From an uncultured Paracoccaceae bacterium (lineage in GTDB: Bacteria > Pseudomonadota > Alphaproteobacteria > Rhodobacterales > Rhodobacteraceae), in assembly GCA_937916485.1 (NCBI GenBank), contig CALFSV010000248.1, positions 1 through 19,641 on the forward strand: 19,641 bases of DNA. Direction: 5' to 3'. This document shows, piece by piece, positions 6,427 to 13,636 of this stretch (positions are counted from its first letter, which is position 1; each line of letters begins with the position of its first letter). The position numbers and the translations under genes were made by a program. The notes under the pieces were generated by a model, which did not search any database, had not been told where the DNA came from, and saw nothing but the letters and a program-made list of their open reading frames with translations.

Positions 6427-6900
6427 ATGCCAGAACCAAGCTTGTCCACGGGTATTGCAGACAGTCTTCGCGCCGGTCAGATCCTGGCCCGAGGTGTGTG
6501 CCGGCATCTGCTAAGTCACGACTTTGTCTCAGTCGAAGAACTCGTCCCGACCCAAGGTCTTCGTGTGGATGTCATGGCATTAGGGCCCAAGGGCGAGGTT
6601 TGGGTGATCGAATGCAAATCCTCCCGCGCGGACTTTCAATCAGATCACAAGTGGCAAGGCTACCTTGAGTGGTGCGATCGGTTTTTCTGGGCAGTCGATG
6701 CAGACTTTCCGACAGAGCTTCTGCCGGATGACACCGGGCTCATTCTGGCGGACGGCTATGACGCCGAAATCCTTCGGCTGGGTCCAGAGACCCGACTAGC
6801 GCCAGCGCGGCGCAAGGTCATGTTACAGAAGTTTGCCCGTCACGCCGCCCTTCGCTGGCACGCAGCGCGGGATCCGGACTTTAGCCGCGCCGCTTGGTGA
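6427..6900 (+). CDS. mmcB: MmcB family DNA repair protein (PD-(D/E)XK nuclease fold)
   Basis: MmcB-type proteins are small restriction-endonuclease-fold proteins. In Caulobacter they are under LexA control and linked to survival of mitomycin C and related damage. The 157-residue product has the nuclease core: RVDVMALG with D48, then EVWVIECKSS with E62 and K64 (the D...ExK triad), followed by DFQSDHKWQGYLEWCDRFFWAV. The length matches the family. The start is ATG 6427; there is no ribosome-binding site, but the promoter geometry predicts a leaderless transcript beginning there. Its promoter carries a perfect LexA box, which independently supports the DNA-repair call. Its last 20 bp overlap the end of the convergent DUF6324-type gene. 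Confidence 0.9.
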   Translation: MPEPSLSTGIADSLRAGQILARGVCRHLLSHDFVSVEELVPTQGLRVDVMALGPKGEVWVIECKSSRADFQSDHKWQGYLEWCDRFFWAVDADFPTELLPDDTGLILADGYDAEILRLGPETRLAPARRKVMLQKFARHAALRWHAARDPDFSRAAW

Positions 6901-7078
6901 CCTGTCGCGCTACCTTGGCAGCGGCACGGATCTCTTCGGCGATTTCCTCGGCTTCGTCAGGGTCGAAGTCCATCGGGATTTCTGCACCATGTGATTCGAT
7001 AAAGATGCGAACCATGCCAAGGTCTGTCGGACCGATCTGCATATTCGCCTCAACGTCGCGTTCGGTGTCGATGCCCAT
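6881..7078 (-). CDS. Small acidic protein, DUF6324 type
   Basis: The 65-residue product starts MGIDTERDVEANMQIGPTD, continues with GMVRIFIESHGAEIPMDFDPDEAEEIAEEIRAAA, and ends KVARQVTKRRG. From memory this is the DUF6324 family, small proteins of Rhodobacterales without a known function. The composition suggests a short beta portion followed by one charged helix. The start is ATG 7078, with AAAGGA about eight bases upstream. A longer frame to 7171 would add 31 residues and crosses this good site, so it was not used. The stop lies inside the 3' end of the convergent mmcB gene, an overlap of 20 bp. The family assignment is moderately sure; the gene itself is well supported. Confidence 0.8.
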   Translation of the reverse strand: MGIDTERDVEANMQIGPTDLGMVRIFIESHGAEIPMDFDPDEAEEIAEEIRAAAKVARQVTKRRG

Positions 7079-7212
7079 GCTGCGTCCTTTCAATGGGAAC
7101 GTGCCGAGATAGTCCAAAGGAGCGCCGAAAGGCAAGGGTCGTGAGTGACAGAGCGAAACAGGTGTCCCCAAACCGTGGTATCTGGCGTGGCGAGCTGATT
7201 GTCCTTCCGGCC

Positions 7213-7240
7213 TTGCATTTGTGTGCGGCGAAAGCTAAAT
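7213..7240 (+). promoter_or_regulatory. Probable tRNA-His promoter
   Basis: TTGCAT (7213-7218) and CTAAAT (7235-7240) are separated by 16 bp and end 10 bp before the mature tRNA 5' end. This is a plausible sigma-70-type promoter in the right place for the tRNA gene. The call rests on spacing and consensus only. Confidence 0.45.
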
Positions 7241-7250
7241 CGCCCCTAGT

Positions 7251-7327
7251 GCCGCCTTAGCTCAGTTGGTTAGAGCGCCTGATTGTGGATCAGGAGGTCC
7301 CCCGTTCAAGCCGGGGAGGTGGTACCA
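7251..7327 (+). tRNA. tRNA-His, anticodon GTG
   Basis: A full cloverleaf can be read. The acceptor GCCGCCT pairs with AGGTGGT (two G-T pairs), the D stem is GCTC/GAGC, the anticodon stem CCTGA/TCAGG encloses TTGTGGA with anticodon GTG at 7285-7287, and the T arm is CCCCG-TTCAAGC-CGGGG. CCA is encoded at 7325-7327. The discriminator is A73, and the base before position 1 is T, so the usual histidine identity pair G-1:C73 is absent. This is the known alphaproteobacterial type of tRNA-His, read by a matching HisRS. No integrated element and no duplicated tRNA 3' end are seen downstream. Confidence 0.96.
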
Positions 7328-7351
7328 CTTTTTCCCAAACATCGATCCTCA

Positions 7352-7371
7352 AGAAATTTCGCGAAATTTCT
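7352..7371. terminator. AT-rich perfect 20-bp palindrome after tRNA-His
   Basis: The half-site AGAAATTTCG is followed directly by its reverse complement, giving a perfect 20-bp palindrome 25 bp after the tRNA CCA end. It lies between the convergent tRNA-His gene and the tct/atu operon, so the likely role is transcription termination or RNA end formation. No long T-run follows, so a canonical intrinsic terminator is not certain. Confidence 0.5.
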
Positions 7372-7389
7372 GTCTTGCCTGACAGGTGC

Positions 7390-7411
7390 AAAAATCTTTT
7401 CAAAGATTTTT
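7390..7411. terminator. Bidirectional terminator hairpin at the end of the tct/atu operon
   Basis: AAAAATCTTT (7390-7399) pairs with AAAGATTTTT (7402-7411) around a two-base loop. The minus-strand operon ends with the DUF4387 stop codon at 7411-7413, so the hairpin begins at that stop. The stem ends in runs of A and T on either strand, allowing a U-tract in both directions. The stem is weak in GC. Confidence 0.6.
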
Positions 7412-7713
7412 CAGGGAATGACGAGTTCTGCGACCATCGGTCCCCAGCCTGCACCATGCATGTCCCTGTCTTCGGCCGTTCCTTGGACTGCGGGACGCGG
7501 CAGGCTGAACTTGACGACCCGCAGGTCAGGGATGTCGAACCGCTTGAGGTCGGCAACCTCCATTTGAAAGGCCGATGCGACCGCGTCACTGGTCAATCCA
7601 CCCGACACCCGCTCGTAGGCCTCAACCGTCCCGCAAAAGATGTCGATTGTCGCCCAGAATGGCCCGGCATTCTTGGATCGGACCTTTTCCGCGATTGCGC
7701 CGACTTCAGGCAT
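7411..7713 (-). CDS. DUF4387 family protein, partner of AtuA-like protein
   Basis: The 100-residue product matches DUF4387 by its opening (EVRSKNAGPFW type, here EKVRSKNAGPFWATIDIFC), the central SDAVASAFQMEVADLKRFDIPDLRVVKFSLPRP, and the terminal AEDRDMHGAGWG. The family is regularly encoded just after a DUF1446/AtuA protein. In some organisms an equivalent small ferredoxin-like-fold domain is fused to it, so the two probably form one enzyme. The start ATG at 7713 lies inside the atuA-like frame, whose stop is at 7706-7708, an 8-bp overlap that should couple translation. It is the last gene of the five-gene operon and is followed at once by a hairpin. The reaction is not known. Confidence 0.85.
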   Translation of the reverse strand: MPEVGAIAEKVRSKNAGPFWATIDIFCGTVEAYERVSGGLTSDAVASAFQMEVADLKRFDIPDLRVVKFSLPRPAVQGTAEDRDMHGAGWGPMVAELVIP

Positions 7714-9058
7714 CGCGCACCTGCAGCGTAAAGGCCTCCATCGGATCAGCCAATTCCATAACGTGGTTCAGGCAAAACTCCCACGCCGGGCCCCGGTCGA
7801 TTTCCGCCGGTGAAAAAGGGAAGGCAAAGGTCGGCTGCTCTTCGTCCTGGGTCAGCGGATGGTGCAGCAGGAACGGGTTGAGAAGCTTGCCGATGTCGTT
7901 TGCCTGCGCCTGGGTCTGCGCGGTCACGACGCCCATCACACCGACCTCTGCCGCGCTGCCTGCGCGGGGTTCGAGGGCTCCAAGGGTGGCGTTCTGTCCG
8001 ACAAGGCGTAAATCCAGGCTATAGTCCTTCGGCCCCAGCCCCATGCGTTGGGCAACCCGGTCTGCATGTCGCACAGCGATATCGTCGCACCAGTCCTGAA
8101 CCGCCGCGACATAGCGCGGGTCCCGCAGGATGGCGATCAGGATTGTTTGGTATCCGGCGACCCGCGCCCCCTCCAGCTTGACCGTATACCGATCGGACGG
8201 CACCCATTCAGACCCTTCAACGCGCACCCTTTTGTCATCTAGCGCCACATAGCGCGCCCCGGTCACATCAAGGTGCCCGCCGGGTTCGTGCAGGATGAAG
8301 GGGTCCGAATTCTCGTACAGCATATGGGCCGAGACTGTATGCGGCGTGGCATGCGCCCCATCCGCCAATGGCGTCACGGTAAAGCCCCCCTCGTCCACAT
8401 CCACCAGAATGACCCCGGACTGGGGGTTGGTGGCGCAAAGGGCGCCGCATTCCCCGATCTTCGCCCCATGCCATGCGGCGCCCGGGTGCATTCCCCTTTG
8501 AATGGGCAGGGCGGCAATGATGGCCGTGTCGGTCGTCCGGCCAGCGATCACGATATCGGCCCCGGTGTCCAGCGCGGCCGTGATCTGTTCGGCACCGGCA
8601 AGGGCCACGATGTTGGTACACTGGCTGATCAGGTCGGGATCAATATGAGGGGCGTGGGGCAGGGGGCTGATCCTGTCCTTGGCAAGGGCCTCGCGCACCC
8701 GGGCGATGGGTTGGTCAGACTTCAGCACCGCGATCCGGGCGGTCTGGCCCAGTTCGGCCAGGATCTCGACCGTGATGTCATAAAGCCAGTCTACCGCGCT
8801 CCCCGTGCCACAGGTGCCCGCCGTGCCGATGACCAGCGGAACCCCGGCCTCTGCCCGCGCCTCGATCAGGCCCTTCCATTCGGCCTTGGTCGCGGCTCGG
8901 GCGTATTTCGACACCCCCCGCCCCAGATAGGACGGGCCGGAGTCGGTGGAACCACCATCGATGGCGATCAGATCAGGCCCTGCCGCAATCCCGCGTGCCA
9001 GCGCGGTCTTGTCGTAGCCCAGGCCAAGGGCACCAGAGGGGATGAGGACCCGGATCAT
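7706..9058 (-). CDS. AtuA / DUF1446 family protein of unknown reaction
   Basis: The 450-residue product belongs to the DUF1446 family, named after AtuA of Pseudomonas acyclic-terpene use, although most members stand outside terpene pathways. It shows the family's glycine-rich N-terminus MIRVLIPSGALGLGYD, the signature DGGSTDSGPSYLG at residues 34-46, VIGTAGTCGTGSAVDWL, VLKSDQPI, and IVIAGRTTDTAIIAALPI. No signal peptide or membrane segment is seen, so it is cytoplasmic. The start ATG 9058 is one base after the tctA stop. A longer frame runs back into tctA and was rejected. It overlaps the DUF4387 gene by 8 bp. Lying between a tricarboxylate-type transporter and DUF4387, it probably acts on the imported carboxylate or its CoA derivative, which is inference. 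Confidence 0.88.
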   Translation of the reverse strand: MIRVLIPSGALGLGYDKTALARGIAAGPDLIAIDGGSTDSGPSYLGRGVSKYARAATKAEWKGLIEARAEAGVPLVIGTAGTCGTGSAVDWLYDITVEILAELGQTARIAVLKSDQPIARVREALAKDRISPLPHAPHIDPDLISQCTNIVALAGAEQITAALDTGADIVIAGRTTDTAIIAALPIQRGMHPGAAWHGAKIGECGALCATNPQSGVILVDVDEGGFTVTPLADGAHATPHTVSAHMLYENSDPFILHEPGGHLDVTGARYVALDDKRVRVEGSEWVPSDRYTVKLEGARVAGYQTILIAILRDPRYVAAVQDWCDDIAVRHADRVAQRMGLGPKDYSLDLRLVGQNATLGALEPRAGSAAEVGVMGVVTAQTQAQANDIGKLLNPFLLHHPLTQDEEQPTFAFPFSPAEIDRGPAWEFCLNHVMELADPMEAFTLQVRDA

Positions 9059-9059
9059 A

Positions 9060-10565
9060 TCAGTCTGTGACCGCCTGAGGCTTTTTGATGAACCGCCGCA
9101 GGAACAGCGGGGCGACAAAGCCAAGGACTGCCGCCAGCCAAAGCCCGTTCGAGATGGCCGAGGAGAACAGGTAAGTCCAATCGCCGCCCGACAGCACCAT
9201 GGCACGCCGCAGGTTGTCCTCCATCGCATTGCCCAGAAGGATGCCCAGAATGATCGGCACCGTCGGGATATCAAGCTTGCGCAGGCTATAGCCAAGGGCC
9301 CCGAAGGCGATCATCAGCAACAGGTCAAAGTAGCTGCCTGTGAGGGAATAGATCCCGACGAAGGACACCATAGTTACCCCCGGCATCAGGATCCACGGCG
9401 GCACCGACAGGATCCGCACAAAGACCTTCACCATCGGCACGTTCATCGCCAAAAGGACAAAGTTGGCGATCAACAACGATGCGATCAGGCCCCAGACCAC
9501 GTCGGGGCGGTCGGCAAACAGGGTCGGCCCGGGGGTGATGTTCAGGGTCATCAGAACCGCCAGCAACACAGCCGTGGTCCCCGATCCCGGCACCCCAAGG
9601 GTCAGCATCGGCACCAGCGCGCCCCCTGCAGCGGCGTTGTTCCCGGCCTCGGGGGCAGCGACGCCTTTGGCGACACCGGTTCCGAATCCGCCCTTTTCAC
9701 CGGCGATGCTTTTTTCCATCATATAGGTCAGGAAGCTGCCCAGGGACGCCCCGGCCCCCGGCAGGATGCCTGCCACAAAGCCCAGAAGCGAGGAGCGGAG
9801 CATGGTCCAGCGGGTCGACCAGATCTCGCGCCAGGGGATCGTCACCTTGTCGAGCTTGATGCCGACGGCACTGCCCTTGCCGTGGCTTTCAATGAAGAAA
9901 AAGACTTCGGTGATGGCGAAAAGGCCCACGATCGCCACAAGGAAATCGACCCCGTCCATCAGGTGGAGGTTGCCGCCGGTAAAGCGGGGCATGCCGGTCG
10001 AATTGTCGAGCCCGATCATCGCGATGCCAAGCCCGATGCAGGATGCCAGCGCCGCCTTGGCCTGGTTGTTCGAGGCGATCCCGCCCAGCGTCGAAAAGGC
10101 CAGCAGGTAAAGGGCGAAATACTCTGCCGGGCCAAACAGATAGGCCACCCGCGCCAGCAGGGGGGCCAGGATCATCAGGCCAACGGTCGCCAGAAAGGCC
10201 CCCACGAAGGACGCCACCCCCGAGATGACGAGGGCATCGCCGGGTCGGCCATTTCTGGCCATGGGGTAGCCATCGAGGCAGGTCATCAAGGCGGGTTCGT
10301 CGCCCGGAATGTTCAGCAGGATGGAGGAGATGCGGCCACCATACATCGCTCCGTAATATACACTCGTCAGCAGGACGAGGGCAGATGTCGCGTCCAGTCC
10401 AAAGGTAAAGGTCAGCGGGATCAGGATGGCGACGCCATTCGACGGGCCAAGTCCGGGCAGCGCCCCGATGATGGTCCCCAGAAAACAGCCCAGCACGGCA
10501 AGCGTCAAGGTGAACGGGGTCAGCGCGATGGAAAACCCAAGCGCAAGATTGGACAGGATTTCCAT
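9060..10565 (-). CDS. tctA: Tripartite tricarboxylate transporter, large permease subunit TctA
   Basis: The large membrane subunit of a secondary, binding-protein-dependent carboxylate uptake system. The 501-residue protein is hydrophobic throughout, with about 10-12 membrane segments. It has the TctA signatures GTIIGALPGLGPSNGVAILIP near residues 30-50, then YYGAMYGGRISSILLNIPGD and LDGYPMARNGRPGDAL, and a second inverted-repeat signature LLGFVAGILPGAGASLGSF with GVPGSGTTAVLL in the middle. The length is typical. It starts 16 bp after tctB and ends one base before the AtuA-like start, so all belong to one transcript. Transport is probably driven by a proton or sodium gradient, as in the family. 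Confidence 0.95.
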   Translation of the reverse strand: MEILSNLALGFSIALTPFTLTLAVLGCFLGTIIGALPGLGPSNGVAILIPLTFTFGLDATSALVLLTSVYYGAMYGGRISSILLNIPGDEPALMTCLDGYPMARNGRPGDALVISGVASFVGAFLATVGLMILAPLLARVAYLFGPAEYFALYLLAFSTLGGIASNNQAKAALASCIGLGIAMIGLDNSTGMPRFTGGNLHLMDGVDFLVAIVGLFAITEVFFFIESHGKGSAVGIKLDKVTIPWREIWSTRWTMLRSSLLGFVAGILPGAGASLGSFLTYMMEKSIAGEKGGFGTGVAKGVAAPEAGNNAAAGGALVPMLTLGVPGSGTTAVLLAVLMTLNITPGPTLFADRPDVVWGLIASLLIANFVLLAMNVPMVKVFVRILSVPPWILMPGVTMVSFVGIYSLTGSYFDLLLMIAFGALGYSLRKLDIPTVPIILGILLGNAMEDNLRRAMVLSGGDWTYLFSSAISNGLWLAAVLGFVAPLFLRRFIKKPQAVTD

Positions 10566-10581
10566 GGCGGTCCGGGCCTCC

Positions 10582-11028
10582 TCAGCCCAGCAGCGCTTTG
10601 GGGAAGGGATCGATGTTGGTCAATCCGAGCCCGTAATAGAAAAGGAAGAACAGCCCGACCGCCAGACCGACACCCGTCAGGATGGCGCGAGGCAGGTTGG
10701 GGGCGATCTGATAGCTCAGAATGGCCGAAACAACCATCGTCGGCCCGATAAAGCCCAGAGGCTTGAGCGCGTAGGCATAGCCGACAAGAGCCGCCAGCGC
10801 GATCACAAGGTTCAGGATGCCCCCCAGGCTGGGCCATTCAGGATCGGCGTCCGGCAGAACGAGCATGATCAGACCACAAAATGCTGCGACCGCGCCGATG
10901 ATGTAGGGAAAGGTCTTTGACCCGACGGGGTCCGACATAAAGCTGGTCTGAATGTTCGTGGCGCTCAGGATATACCCAAGCGCCACGACGATCGTGACCA
11001 GTCCGAAGATCCGGTCACCTACTCTCAC
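10582..11028 (-). CDS. tctB: Tripartite tricarboxylate transporter, small permease subunit TctB
   Basis: The small membrane subunit that pairs with TctA. Its 148 residues form four hydrophobic segments, about 7-24, 43-60, 69-88 and 112-133. The loop after the first contains the family motif DPVGSKTFPYIIGA at about 34-47. TctB proteins are poorly conserved, so length, topology, this motif and position carry the call. The ATG overlaps the tctC stop by four bases (ATGA, 11025-11028), and tctA follows after 16 bp. The order tctC-tctB-tctA is the usual one for this transporter type. Confidence 0.92.
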   Translation of the reverse strand: MRVGDRIFGLVTIVVALGYILSATNIQTSFMSDPVGSKTFPYIIGAVAAFCGLIMLVLPDADPEWPSLGGILNLVIALAALVGYAYALKPLGFIGPTMVVSAILSYQIAPNLPRAILTGVGLAVGLFFLFYYGLGLTNIDPFPKALLG

Positions 11029-11990
11029 TGGATGACACCGATTTCGCGGCTCAGTTCAGCGGTCTGGGCGACAACGCCGTCAACCCAGGACTGGAAGTCT
11101 CCACCAACCTTGGTGAAGGGGGCCAGACCGTTGGCAACCATGGCTTCCTGCCACTCGGCGCTGTCAGCAACCGCTTGCAGCTTGGCTGCCCATGCATCGA
11201 ACTCGGCGTCCGAGATGCCGCCGGGGACGTAAAGGCCGCGCCAGTTGACGGCGACGACGTCGTAGCCCTGCTCGCGTGCAGTCGGGATCGATTCAAAGCC
11301 GGGCACCCGCTCTTCGGTCAGCACGGCCAGAACGCGGACTTCGCCAGAGTTGATGAAGCCGACAATCTCGGACATGTCGCCGGTCATCGCCTGGGTGAAC
11401 CCACCGATGGTCTGGGTGATCGCGTCGGCACCGCCGTCAACACCGATGTAGCGAACAGCCGTGATGTCATCAAAGCCGGCAGCCTTGAGGATTTGCAGCG
11501 GCTTGAGGTGGTCGAAACCGCCCGCTGCCGAACCGCCAGCAAAGGCAACCGAGGTCGGGTCTGCGATGATCGAGTCCACCATATCGTTCAGCGACTGGAA
11601 GGGGCTGTCCGCAGCGACGACGATGACGCCGGGGTCGGCACCGATGGCTCCGACAAAGCGGACCTGGTCAGCGGTCGCGCCGCCAAAGGCGTTTTGGGCC
11701 AGCCGGGTGGTGGTGGCCGAGGATGCCGCCACGATCAGGTCGGCGTCTGTGTCGCGCTCGTTCACTACGGTCGAGAAGGCAAGCCCGCCTCCGGCACCAG
11801 CCATGTTGGTGATTTGGACCGGCGCTTCAACCTCACCGAGGTCGTACAGGATCTTGCCGATCTGGCGGCAGGTAAAGTCCCAGCCACCGCCGGGGTTTGC
11901 AGGTGCAATGCACTCTGTCGCCATAGCCGAAGTCGCGCCAAGCGCCAGAACAGCGCCAAGGCTGGCCGCCTTGAAAACCGAGTATGTCAT
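11025..11990 (-). CDS. tctC: Tripartite tricarboxylate transporter, periplasmic substrate-binding protein TctC
   Basis: Captures the substrate in the periplasm and delivers it to TctAB. A Sec signal peptide covers residues 1-24 (MTYSVFKAASLGAVLALGAT then SAMA, cleavage after AMA). The mature protein begins TECIAPANPGGGWDFTC, with two cysteines 15 apart. As I recall it, this closely resembles the start of the Salmonella citrate-type TctC rather than the large Bug (Bordetella uptake gene) group. Other agreements are AVRYIGVDGGADAITQ, TGDMSEIVGFI and GEVRVLAVLTEERVPG. The 321-residue length is typical. GGGAGGAA lies about five bases before ATG 11990. As first gene of the operon it should carry the promoter, but no regulator gene is next to it and no clear operator is seen. 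Confidence 0.94.
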   Translation of the reverse strand: MTYSVFKAASLGAVLALGATSAMATECIAPANPGGGWDFTCRQIGKILYDLGEVEAPVQITNMAGAGGGLAFSTVVNERDTDADLIVAASSATTTRLAQNAFGGATADQVRFVGAIGADPGVIVVAADSPFQSLNDMVDSIIADPTSVAFAGGSAAGGFDHLKPLQILKAAGFDDITAVRYIGVDGGADAITQTIGGFTQAMTGDMSEIVGFINSGEVRVLAVLTEERVPGFESIPTAREQGYDVVAVNWRGLYVPGGISDAEFDAWAAKLQAVADSAEWQEAMVANGLAPFTKVGGDFQSWVDGVVAQTAELSREIGVIQ

Positions 11991-12189
11991 GTGTTCCTCC
12001 CAGAACTTATTTCGGAAAGGGTTGGCCCCTCTCTTTCATTGCGCGCCTGCTAGGCAGAGCGACGCGATGTCGTAGACGCTGGCACAGAACAATTGCCCCT
12101 GTCTAGCGCTAATGCCCTTGCTTCGGCCCGGTAGGGGTCCATCGATAACCGGTCGGAGTCGGCGGCGTGGACCTTCCGCCCGTCGCTTG

Positions 12190-12495
12190 TCACTCCACCG
12201 CGATCCTCTGGCGCAACTGGCTTGTCGCGCGGTCATAGATCAGGATTTCGTCGCTGTCTGTCACCACTGCAAACCAGTCGGTCCCTTGGGTAAAGGCGAC
12301 CGCCGCGACCCCCTCGGGCAGGGTGATCCGCTCGGGCAAAGGCAGGGGATCGGCATTCAGACGGATGACAAGGGCGCCAATCAGGACTACGAAGCCCAGA
12401 ATCATAACGCCCGCCAGCGTCGTCACCAAAAGCTTGAGATAGCGCAGCTGTGGCGGCAGGGTGGTGTCATCCGCCTCGTCAGGAGCCTCTGCCAT
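12190..12495 (-). CDS. Single-pass membrane protein, DUF6476 type
   Basis: The 101-residue product has a short acidic N-terminus (MAEAPDEADDTTLPPQLRYL), one membrane helix at about residues 24-45 (LLVTTLAGVMILGFVVLIGALVI), and a C-terminal domain of about 55 residues. That domain reads like a beta-propeller-blade-type fragment (GVAAVAFTQGTDWFAVVTDSDEILIYD). From memory this is DUF6476, a small family of Rhodobacterales with no known function. I chose ATG 12495 because GGAAGGGA lies about eight bases upstream. In-frame ATGs at 12522 and 12537 would lengthen it by 9 or 14 residues. The chosen start codon overlaps the start codon of the plus-strand pseudouridine synthase gene. The stop is at 12190-12192, with no strong terminator after it. 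Confidence 0.8.
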   Translation of the reverse strand: MAEAPDEADDTTLPPQLRYLKLLVTTLAGVMILGFVVLIGALVIRLNADPLPLPERITLPEGVAAVAFTQGTDWFAVVTDSDEILIYDRATSQLRQRIAVE

Positions 12496-13534
12496 GGGTG
12501 CCGTCCCTTCCGGTTCCGTCATCGTCAGCTTTGTCATCGCGGAAGATCCGCCGTCGCGTCTTGATAAGGCGCTCGCGCGCGATGTGCCAGAGGAGGCCGC
12601 GCTAAGCCGGTCCCGACTTATGCGCCTTTTGGCCGAAGGCGCTGTGCAGATCGACGGCACTGTTGTGACTGACGCCAAGGCCATCGTGGCCGAGGGCGAT
12701 ACCGTTCAGATCACCGTGCAGGCTGCCAGTGAAAGCCATATTGGCGGTGAGGACATCGCCCTTGAGGTGGTTTGGGAAGATGACGACCTGATCGTCGTCA
12801 ACAAGCCCGCTGGCATGGTCGTCCACCCCGCGCCGGGCAGCCCGTCCGGCACGCTTGTCAACGCGCTTATCCATCATTGCGGCGACACCCTGTCAGGCGT
12901 TGGCGGCGAAAAGCGTCCGGGCATCGTCCACCGCATTGATAAGGAAACGAGCGGCCTTCTGGTCGCGGCCAAATCGGACCGGGCCCACCACGGTCTGGCC
13001 GATCAGTTCGCGGCCCACACGGTCGAACGGCACTATCTGGCCGTCTGCTACGGGGTGCCCGATCCGAACGATCCCCGCCTGCATGGCATCAAGGGGACGA
13101 GTTTCGAGCCGGGCAACATCCTCAAGATCCAGACCCAGTTGGCCCGCCACAAGACTGATCGGCAACGGCAGGCGGTCCTTTGGCATGGCGGGCGTCATGC
13201 GGTGACGCGGGCGCGCATCATTGAGCGGTTCGGGGTACCCCCCACGGCAGCGCTGCTCGAATGCTGGCTTGAGACCGGGCGCACCCACCAGATCCGGGTC
13301 CACCTGGCCCATTGCGGCCACGGCCTGATCGGAGATCCGGTTTACGGGGGCAAGCGCAAGCTGTCGCCCAAGGCAATATCTGACACCGGGGTCGAAGCGG
13401 CCCGCCTCTTTCCTCGGCAGGCGCTGCATGCCGCGACCCTGGGGTTCGAACATCCAGTGTCAGGCGAAGACCTGCGGTTTGAGGCGGAATTGCCGGAAGA
13501 TATGGCAAATCTTGTTGCATCTTTGCGCGGCTGA
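12494..13534 (+). CDS. RluA-family (RluC/RluD type) 23S rRNA pseudouridine synthase
   Basis: Converts specific uridines of RNA, most likely 23S rRNA, to pseudouridine. The 346-residue product has an N-terminal S4 RNA-binding domain (about residues 18-75, RLDKALARDVPEEAALSRSR onward). The catalytic domain begins near VVNKPAGMVVHPAPG and contains the active-site motif GIVHRIDKETSGLL, with the nucleophilic aspartate at D149. ETGRTHQIRVHLAHCGHGLIGDPVYGG is the usual late motif. The S4 domain points to RluC/RluD rather than RluA, but the target uridines cannot be told. AGGAG lies eight bases before ATG 12494. An extended frame from 12461 has no such site. It precedes rpoH by 165 bp, a common arrangement in alphaproteobacteria. 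Confidence 0.93.
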   Translation: MGAVPSGSVIVSFVIAEDPPSRLDKALARDVPEEAALSRSRLMRLLAEGAVQIDGTVVTDAKAIVAEGDTVQITVQAASESHIGGEDIALEVVWEDDDLIVVNKPAGMVVHPAPGSPSGTLVNALIHHCGDTLSGVGGEKRPGIVHRIDKETSGLLVAAKSDRAHHGLADQFAAHTVERHYLAVCYGVPDPNDPRLHGIKGTSFEPGNILKIQTQLARHKTDRQRQAVLWHGGRHAVTRARIIERFGVPPTAALLECWLETGRTHQIRVHLAHCGHGLIGDPVYGGKRKLSPKAISDTGVEAARLFPRQALHAATLGFEHPVSGEDLRFEAELPEDMANLVASLRG

Positions 13535-13636
13535 CACTGTTACGTGCCATCGCATGTGCGTGAACGCACTGAAATGCCCCTCGCAAAGCGTTGGCTGTAG
13601 GTTCATCCTTTCGTCATACTTTTTGTGGCAGTGCTT

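Noticed and set aside
7251..7420. Integrated element attached at tRNA-His
   Set aside because: No integrase gene and no repeated copy of the tRNA 3' end were seen in the window. The neighbouring genes are ordinary metabolic ones.
7706..9295. Extended AtuA-like protein starting at 9295
   Set aside because: The extra 79 residues are an out-of-frame reading of the tctA 3' end. The family-typical start MIRVLIPSG is at 9058.
9042..10751. Long open frame (569 codons) on the plus strand
   Set aside because: It lies antisense to tctA, which has clear TctA motifs. The antisense product is a low-complexity, glutamine-, glycine- and histidine-rich chain with no recognisable domain.
11991..12189. Operator or small RNA upstream of tctC
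   Set aside because: Only short, weak inverted repeats were found (for example GCCT-AGC-AGGC and ACAG...CTGT). None is strong enough to report.
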